NCBI GenBank assembly: GCA_021778785.1
Contig: JAJYBX010000033.1
Span: forward strand, 1 to 10,242
Direction of reading: 5' to 3'
DNA: 10,242 nucleotides
From: Acidobacteriota bacterium
GTDB lineage: Bacteria > Acidobacteriota > Holophagae > Holophagales > Holophagaceae
Below are positions 6,978 through 10,242 of this stretch, one piece after another. Below the pieces are notes generated by a model. That model saw only the letters and a program-made list of their open reading frames with translations, ran no database searches and was not told the origin of the DNA. The translations under genes were made by a program, and so were the position numbers. Positions within the stretch are counted from its first letter, which is position 1. Each line of letters starts with the position of its first letter.

Positions 6978-6995
6978 ATCGGGTTCGGTCCCGAT
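6978..6995 (-). promoter_or_regulatory. Dyad in the leader of the cytochrome operon
   Basis: ATCGGG at 6978-6983 and CCCGAT at 6990-6995 form a perfect 6-bp stem with a 6-base loop, 21 to 38 bases upstream of the monoheme cytochrome ATG. It could be an mRNA leader hairpin or a protein-binding dyad. No U-tract follows, so it is not a terminator. Confidence 0.4.
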
Positions 6996-7024
6996 GGGTG
7001 GTTTAGCGCGGACTCCGGGTGTGG

Positions 7025-7085
7025 TTTAAGGTTTTTTCCATCCTTAAGAAAGAAATAGCGCCTATTTAAGAAGGTTTTAAGAAGG
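7025..7085. repeat. Four TTAAG-core direct repeats
   Basis: The + strand reads TTTAAGG at 7025-7031, CTTAAGAAAG at 7043-7052, then TTTAAGAAGG twice, at 7065-7074 and 7076-7085. The TTAAG cores begin at 7026, 7044, 7066 and 7077, so the last three are spaced 22 and 11 bp apart, on one face of the helix. This is the spacing expected of tandem sites for an OmpR/PhoB-type response regulator or another dimeric activator. No such regulator is in the window. Confidence 0.6.
7053..7067. repeat. Perfect dyad AAATAG-CGC-CTATTT
   Basis: A 6-bp perfect inverted repeat with a 3-base centre lies between the second and third TTAAG repeats. Read on the minus strand it is followed by CTTTCTT, so it could be a weak terminator of the GAF-protein operon, but the A/T-rich stem makes an operator more likely. 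Confidence 0.4.
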
Positions 7086-7106
7086 GGCAGGTCGGGTTCG
7101 CCGGGA

Positions 7107-8465
7107 TCAACCCAGCCTGGGGGGCCGACCAGGCACCTCGACCAGCTGGAGGGGATGATCCACCCGGAGCTGGAACCGGCCGCGGCCGGTGCGCACGATC
7201 TGGATGCAGGCGGCCCGCTCCTGGAGGCGCCGGTTCAGCAGCACCAGGCGGGCTTCCAGGTTGTCGCTGACATCCGGCAGCCGGACCCGCGGATCCAGAC
7301 GGAGCTCGCGGTTGGTGAAGTCGGTGCGCCCCTGGGCGAGGTGGTCCTGGAGAAGGGCCCACAGGATGCTGCCGGCCACCCCCTTGATGAGGTAGTCGTC
7401 GTCCAGGAACACGCTGTCGTTCTCGGCGAAATGGCGGACGGCCACCGGCGGGCCGGCCAGGGGCGCAGGTTCCGCAGCGGACGGGGCCTCGTCGGGGGGC
7501 TCCGGCTCCGATTGCAGGAGGCGCATGGCCATGCCCAGCTGCCCGGCGAGGGCCACGGCGGCGTCCTCATCGTCGTAGTTGAAGCGGAGCTCCACGGGGC
7601 TCTCGACGAAGAGCACGCCGAGGGGACCGCCCGGGCCGGGAATGGGAACCGCCAACTGGCTCCCGGGGGCGGGCAGGCCGGGCAGGGGGATCTCCGTCTC
7701 CAGGCGGTCCGCCAGGGCGCCCTGGCCCACGGTCTCCCGGATGGCCCGGCCATAGGTGTACTCGGAGGTCATGTGCCCGATGCGGATGGGGACACCCTCC
7801 CGCGCCGCGACCCCGATGATCCCCTGGCCCACGGGGATCTCCGCCCCCACGCCGGAGGTCTCGTAGCCCCGGCTGGCCACGGTGTACAGGCGGTCGCCGG
7901 GCCGGTCCAGCATCAGCACCATGGCATGGCGGAGGCCGAACCTCTGCTCGAGGCCGTCGAGGACCGCCTCCAGGAGTCCGGCCAGGTCTCCGCAGGTGGA
8001 GAAGGCCTCTGAACATCCGCGCAGCGCGACCAGCAGGCAGAGGTCGCGGACCGGCGCGGGCAGGGATTCCCCGGGCAGCGCCTCGATGTCCAGGACGCGA
8101 TAGACATCGGAGCCCAGCAGCTTGAAGACCTCCGACATGCCCGCGTGGGAGGCGATGCCGGCCAGCTTGGCCTTCATGCACTCGAACAGGGGGCCCGAGG
8201 TCTCGGTCCGGAGGTAGGCCATGGAGAGCCGGTACTGCCGGGCCGTCCGCGGGTGGATGACGATCATCGCCACCCGCGGGTTGGCCAGGATGTTGCGGCG
8301 GGTGTGGTTGAAGAACTGGTAGGACAGGGCCACATGGTCGGGATCCACGTACTGGATCTGCGAAAGGTAGGCCACGTTGGGCACACCGTCCGCGGAGCAG
8401 GTGCAGAGCGCCCCGGGGATGGCGCCGTCCATGCAGTCGCGGATGGCATCGGCACGCAGGCTCAT
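7107..8465 (-). CDS. Split-barrel (PNPOx-like), GAF and winged-helix-like sensor protein
   Basis: This 452-residue soluble protein has three regions. Residues 1-128 resemble a pyridoxamine-phosphate-oxidase-like flavin-binding split barrel (GALCTCSADGVPNVAYLSQI, SYQFFNHTRRNILANPRVAM, DVYRVLDIEAL). Residues 155-318 form a GAF domain (LLEAVLDGLEQRFGLRHAMV, GVGAEIPVGQGIIGVAA, SQLAVPI, GVLFVES). After a Pro/Ala-rich linker (319-345), residues 346-436 look like a winged helix (GSILWALLQDHLAQGRTDFT, NLEARLVLLNRRL, GRGRFQL). The likely role is ligand or redox sensing coupled to DNA or protein binding. The ATG follows GGGAGG with a 4-nt spacer and overlaps the preceding gene as ATGA. Cysteines 11, 21, 23, 96, 143, 151, 158 and 420 could take part in redox sensing. 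The GAF call is firm; the C-terminal assignment rests on pattern and helix/turn layout. No transmembrane segment is present. Confidence 0.8.
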   Translation of the reverse strand: MSLRADAIRDCMDGAIPGALCTCSADGVPNVAYLSQIQYVDPDHVALSYQFFNHTRRNILANPRVAMIVIHPRTARQYRLSMAYLRTETSGPLFECMKAKLAGIASHAGMSEVFKLLGSDVYRVLDIEALPGESLPAPVRDLCLLVALRGCSEAFSTCGDLAGLLEAVLDGLEQRFGLRHAMVLMLDRPGDRLYTVASRGYETSGVGAEIPVGQGIIGVAAREGVPIRIGHMTSEYTYGRAIRETVGQGALADRLETEIPLPGLPAPGSQLAVPIPGPGGPLGVLFVESPVELRFNYDDEDAAVALAGQLGMAMRLLQSEPEPPDEAPSAAEPAPLAGPPVAVRHFAENDSVFLDDDYLIKGVAGSILWALLQDHLAQGRTDFTNRELRLDPRVRLPDVSDNLEARLVLLNRRLQERAACIQIVRTGRGRFQLRVDHPLQLVEVPGRPPRLG

Positions 8466-8956
8466 GGGGCCTCCCCCAGGGGCGCGCCGGCCTGGGGGCC
8501 GGGGGTCTGCAGATGGGCCGAGGCGGGGGTGAAGGCGACGGCCACCAGATCGTCGTCCGGAACCCGGAGCAGCGTGCGGACCAGGGGTTCGGGGAAGCCC
8601 AGCCGACCCACCTCGTCCACGAAGGCCTGCCGGTAGGCCTCCACCCGCCGGCCATCCCCGGGATCGAGGGGCACTTCCCCAGCATCCGTGGCCTTGATCT
8701 GGAGGGCGCGGTGGGTGTGGGGCTCGTTGAACACGACGGCCAGGGCGCCGTTCTCCTGGAGGGCGGCCAACAGGGGGCCGGCCTGCCGCCGGGAGAAGAA
8801 GATCGTCACCCGGCCTCGGTCCGCCGAGACCCGAGCGCCGAGGGCCCGGGCCAGGGTGGGCACCCTCCGTCCATCCCGGGCGCCTGCAGTGATGGACACG
8901 CCGCCTTCGAGGAAGGCCGCGTGCTCCGCGTCGAGGAGGGGTGGGGAGGCGTGCAT
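8462..8956 (-). CDS. Small pyridoxamine 5'-phosphate oxidase-like split-barrel protein
   Basis: This 164-residue protein resembles putative PNPOx-family flavin/heme-binding split barrels. It has an N-terminal strand pair (FLEGGVSITAGARDGRRVPT, ARALGARVSADRGRVTIFFS), the helix-strand block LLAALQENGALAVVFNEP, and THRALQIKATDA. A helical part (105-131) follows, then VAVAFTPASAHLQ and a tail QTPGPQAGAPL that I recall as common at the end of this group. It is shorter than true PdxH (about 215 residues), and I do not see the PdxH substrate-binding pattern, so it is unlikely to make pyridoxal phosphate. The ATG at 8956 has only a weak upstream AGG. Its stop overlaps the start of the GAF protein (ATGA), implying coupled expression. 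Both proteins have a split barrel, so they may form a mixed dimer; this is inference. Confidence 0.75.
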   Translation of the reverse strand: MHASPPLLDAEHAAFLEGGVSITAGARDGRRVPTLARALGARVSADRGRVTIFFSRRQAGPLLAALQENGALAVVFNEPHTHRALQIKATDAGEVPLDPGDGRRVEAYRQAFVDEVGRLGFPEPLVRTLLRVPDDDLVAVAFTPASAHLQTPGPQAGAPLGEAP

Positions 8957-8985
8957 CCTGGGGCTCGGGTCAGGCCCCTATGAAA

Positions 8986-8999
8986 CCACGGATCCGTGG
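8986..8999. repeat. 14-bp perfect palindrome
   Basis: CCACGGATCCGTGG reads the same on both strands. It lies in the 46-bp gap between the stop of the 195-residue protein gene (9003-9005) and the start of the split-barrel gene (8956). On the transcribed strand it is followed by TTTC only, so it would be a weak terminator at best; an operator or mRNA hairpin is equally possible. Confidence 0.45.
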
Positions 9000-9002
9000 A
9001 CC

Positions 9003-9590
9003 CTAGCGGCCCGCGGGCTTCTCGAAGGCGTCCACGAGATCGAGGAGGACGCCGACGGCCTTCTGGGCCGCCGGGAGTCCGCGCCTGGCAAGGGCGGCCT
9101 GGTAGCGCGCCAGTTCTGCGTGGGTCTTCGCCACGGCGGAAGGATGGCCGCCTCCATCCTGATCGACCAGGGGCTTGAAGGCGGCGACCAGGTCCGGCAG
9201 CTCCGTCTTCCCTTCGCCCAGGAGGATCCAGGTTTGCATGCCCAGCCGGTCGGCCGCGGCGAGCCACCGGGGGCGGCCCTCGGGCAGGCGGTGTTCCAGA
9301 CGTTCCATGGCGGTCAGGGCGCAGAGACCGGCCTCGTCACCTCGGGCGGACCGGAGGATCTCCATGGCCTTCGTGAAGGGCTCGCGGTCGGCGGTCGTCA
9401 GGGCCGCGAGCACCGCGCCCCGGTTCCGGTCCCACAGGGCGACGGCTTTGGCGGCCTCGGCCTGGGCCCGGGCCGGGCGACGGTCCGTGAGGGCCTCCGG
9501 GGCGCCTTCCAGGGCCTCGGCAAGGGCATCGAGGGTCTTCGGGGAAGCGGGCAGGGACTGGACGAAGGGCGGAGGGGCGAAGGGGAGCAT
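9003..9590 (-). CDS. Uncharacterised 195-residue protein downstream of RND pump
   Basis: I do not recognise this protein. The start is chosen at ATG 9590, which has AAGGAA eight bases upstream; the open frame continues upstream only as a shadow of the RND gene. The product MLPFAPPPFVQSLPASP... is alanine-rich, soluble and mostly helical, with no signal peptide, membrane segment, cysteine cluster or known motif. Helical stretches run near 17-30, 42-66, 69-83 (REPFTKAMEILRSAR), 85-98, 106-121 and 155-190, which would suit an all-alpha bundle. Codon use looks like that of its neighbours, and the reading frame is uninterrupted over 195 codons with a ribosome binding site, so I take it as real. 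It lies 29 bp after the RND stop and is probably cotranscribed with it. Confidence 0.65.
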   Translation of the reverse strand: MLPFAPPPFVQSLPASPKTLDALAEALEGAPEALTDRRPARAQAEAAKAVALWDRNRGAVLAALTTADREPFTKAMEILRSARGDEAGLCALTAMERLEHRLPEGRPRWLAAADRLGMQTWILLGEGKTELPDLVAAFKPLVDQDGGGHPSAVAKTHAELARYQAALARRGLPAAQKAVGVLLDLVDAFEKPAGR

Positions 9591-9619
9591 GGCGATTCCT
9601 TGGCGGGTGGCGCGTCGGC

Positions 9620-10242
9620 TCAGGGCTCCACGCGCTCGGCGAAGCGGCCGAAGCGGTGGATCAGCGCGGGCAGGAGCAGGAGGTTGAGCAGGGTGGAGGA
9701 GACCAGGCCGCCGAGGATGACGATGGCCATGGGACCCTCGATCTCCCGGCCCGGCTGGCGCGCGCCGAGGGCCAGGGGCAGCAGGGCGAGGGACGTGACC
9801 GTCGCCGTCATCAGGATGGGGACCAGCCGCTCCTCCGCGGCACGCCGGGCGGTGGCGGCGCTCCACGCGAAGCCCTCCTGCAGCACCAAGTGCTCCGCGT
9901 GGGAGACCAGCATGATGCTGTTGCGGGTGGTGATGCCGAAGAGGGTCACGAAACCCACGAGGGCCCCGAGATTCAGCGTGCCGCCGGTGAGGAACGCCGC
10001 CAGCACGCCGCCCAGCAGGGCGAAGGGCAGGTTCGCCAGCACCAGCAGCAGGTTCCGCGAGGAGTGGAAGACCAGGCTCAGCAGGGCCAGGATGCCCGCC
10101 AGGGAGATGAGCAGGTGGAGGGCCAGCTCGCGGTGGGCGGCGTTCTGGGCCTCCAGCACGCCCTTGAACTGGACGGTGATGCCGGGCGGAAGGCCGGCCT
10201 TCGACTGGACGGTCCGCTCCGCCTCGGCCACGAAGGCTGCCA
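9620..10242 (-). CDS. RND efflux transporter (CusA/CzcA type), C-terminal part
   Basis: The visible 207 codons are the C-terminal end of a resistance-nodulation-division inner-membrane pump; the N-terminal majority lies beyond the right edge. Seen are the end of the second periplasmic loop (GITVQFKGVLEAQNAAHREL), then five membrane helices: LLISLAGILALLSLVF, LLLVLANLPFALLGGVLAAF, LGALVGFVTLFGITTRNSIML followed by VSHAEHL, PILMTATVTSLALLPLAL, and MAIVILGGLVSSTLLNLLLLPAL. The PFALLGG, TTRNSIMLVSH and EIEGPMAIVILGGL blocks are typical of the heavy-metal (CzcA/CusA) branch and unlike AcrB. The proton-relay helix and metal-binding residues are outside the window, so the substrate (metal or organic) cannot be set. 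Its stop lies 29 bp before the next gene. Confidence 0.88.
   Translation of the reverse strand, partial: AAFVAEAERTVQSKAGLPPGITVQFKGVLEAQNAAHRELALHLLISLAGILALLSLVFHSSRNLLLVLANLPFALLGGVLAAFLTGGTLNLGALVGFVTLFGITTRNSIMLVSHAEHLVLQEGFAWSAATARRAAEERLVPILMTATVTSLALLPLALGARQPGREIEGPMAIVILGGLVSSTLLNLLLLPALIHRFGRFAERVEP

Larger units (their letters stand above)
6958..7106 (-). promoter_or_regulatory. AT-rich upstream region of the cytochrome/E1 cluster
   Basis: This 149-bp gap is the only strongly AT-rich stretch in the window, mainly 7022-7083, and lies between the end of the GAF-protein gene and the cytochrome operon start. It should hold the operon promoter. No clean -35/-10 pair stands out, so an activator-dependent or alternative-sigma promoter is possible. 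The repeats and dyads inside it are listed separately. Confidence 0.55.

Noticed and set aside
7047..7067. Intrinsic terminator of the GAF-protein gene at the AAATAG/CTATTT dyad
   Set aside because: The stem is only 6 bp and mostly A/T, and the tract after it on the minus strand is CTTTCTT, not a run of T. Termination here is weakly supported, so I kept it only as a dyad.
7567..8685. A 372-codon minus-strand frame over the split-barrel and GAF genes
   Set aside because: It is the same strand in another frame, Pro/Arg/Gly-rich, with no domain; a compositional shadow.
9591..9866. A longer start for the 195-residue protein
   Set aside because: The added part lies inside the RND gene in another frame and is Arg/Pro/His-rich. 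The ATG at 9590 has AAGGAA at a good distance.
1..10242. Mobile element, CRISPR array, tRNA or prophage signals
   Set aside because: I saw no transposase or integrase motif, no regularly spaced repeats beyond the short ones at 7025-7085, no tRNA-like cloverleaf, and no composition break other than the 6958-7106 promoter region.

Overview
The window is very GC-rich bacterial DNA with strong G/C preference at third codon positions, tightly packed genes and clear GGAGG-type ribosome binding sites. The gene mix suggests a respiring, environmental Gram-negative bacterium: secreted c-type cytochromes, a heavy-metal-type RND efflux pump, a SpoIIE/RsbU-type phosphatase, and split-barrel plus GAF sensor proteins. 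Holophaga/Geothrix-type Acidobacteriota or a deltaproteobacterial-type lineage would fit, but this is inference and no rRNA marker is present. I see no mobile element, CRISPR array, tRNA or rRNA.

Region 1 (1-3411). A secreted M28 zinc peptidase, cut by the left window edge, runs leftward. It is divergent across about 100 bp from a rightward pair: fabG (3-oxoacyl-ACP reductase) and a membrane-anchored HAMP/SpoIIE-type PP2C phosphatase. One base separates the fabG stop from the phosphatase start, so these two are probably cotranscribed and translationally coupled.

Region 2 (3386-6957, minus strand). A compact four-gene cluster reads, in transcription order: a monoheme secreted cytochrome c, a diheme secreted cytochrome resembling the SO2930/HNE_0200 family, and the alpha and beta subunits of a thiamine-diphosphate 2-oxoacid dehydrogenase E1. 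Gaps are 8, 33 and 9 bp, and two of the stop codons sit inside the next gene's Shine-Dalgarno sequence. No E2 or E3 gene is nearby. The cluster ends with a 26-bp tail-to-tail overlap with the phosphatase gene. Its upstream region (6958-7106) is unusually AT-rich for this genome and carries four TTAAG-core repeats, a short dyad and a leader hairpin, making it the best regulatory candidate in the window.

Region 3 (7107-10242, minus strand). In transcription order this holds the C-terminal end of an RND efflux transporter (CusA/CzcA type, cut by the right edge), an unrecognised 195-residue protein, a small pyridoxamine-phosphate-oxidase-like split-barrel protein, and a protein with split-barrel, GAF and winged-helix-like regions. 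The last two overlap by ATGA and probably act together as a sensory or regulatory pair.

Most genes belong to known families. The parts that look least ordinary are the pairing of orphan E1 subunits with periplasmic cytochromes, the repeat-rich control region in front of them, and the double split-barrel/GAF module.
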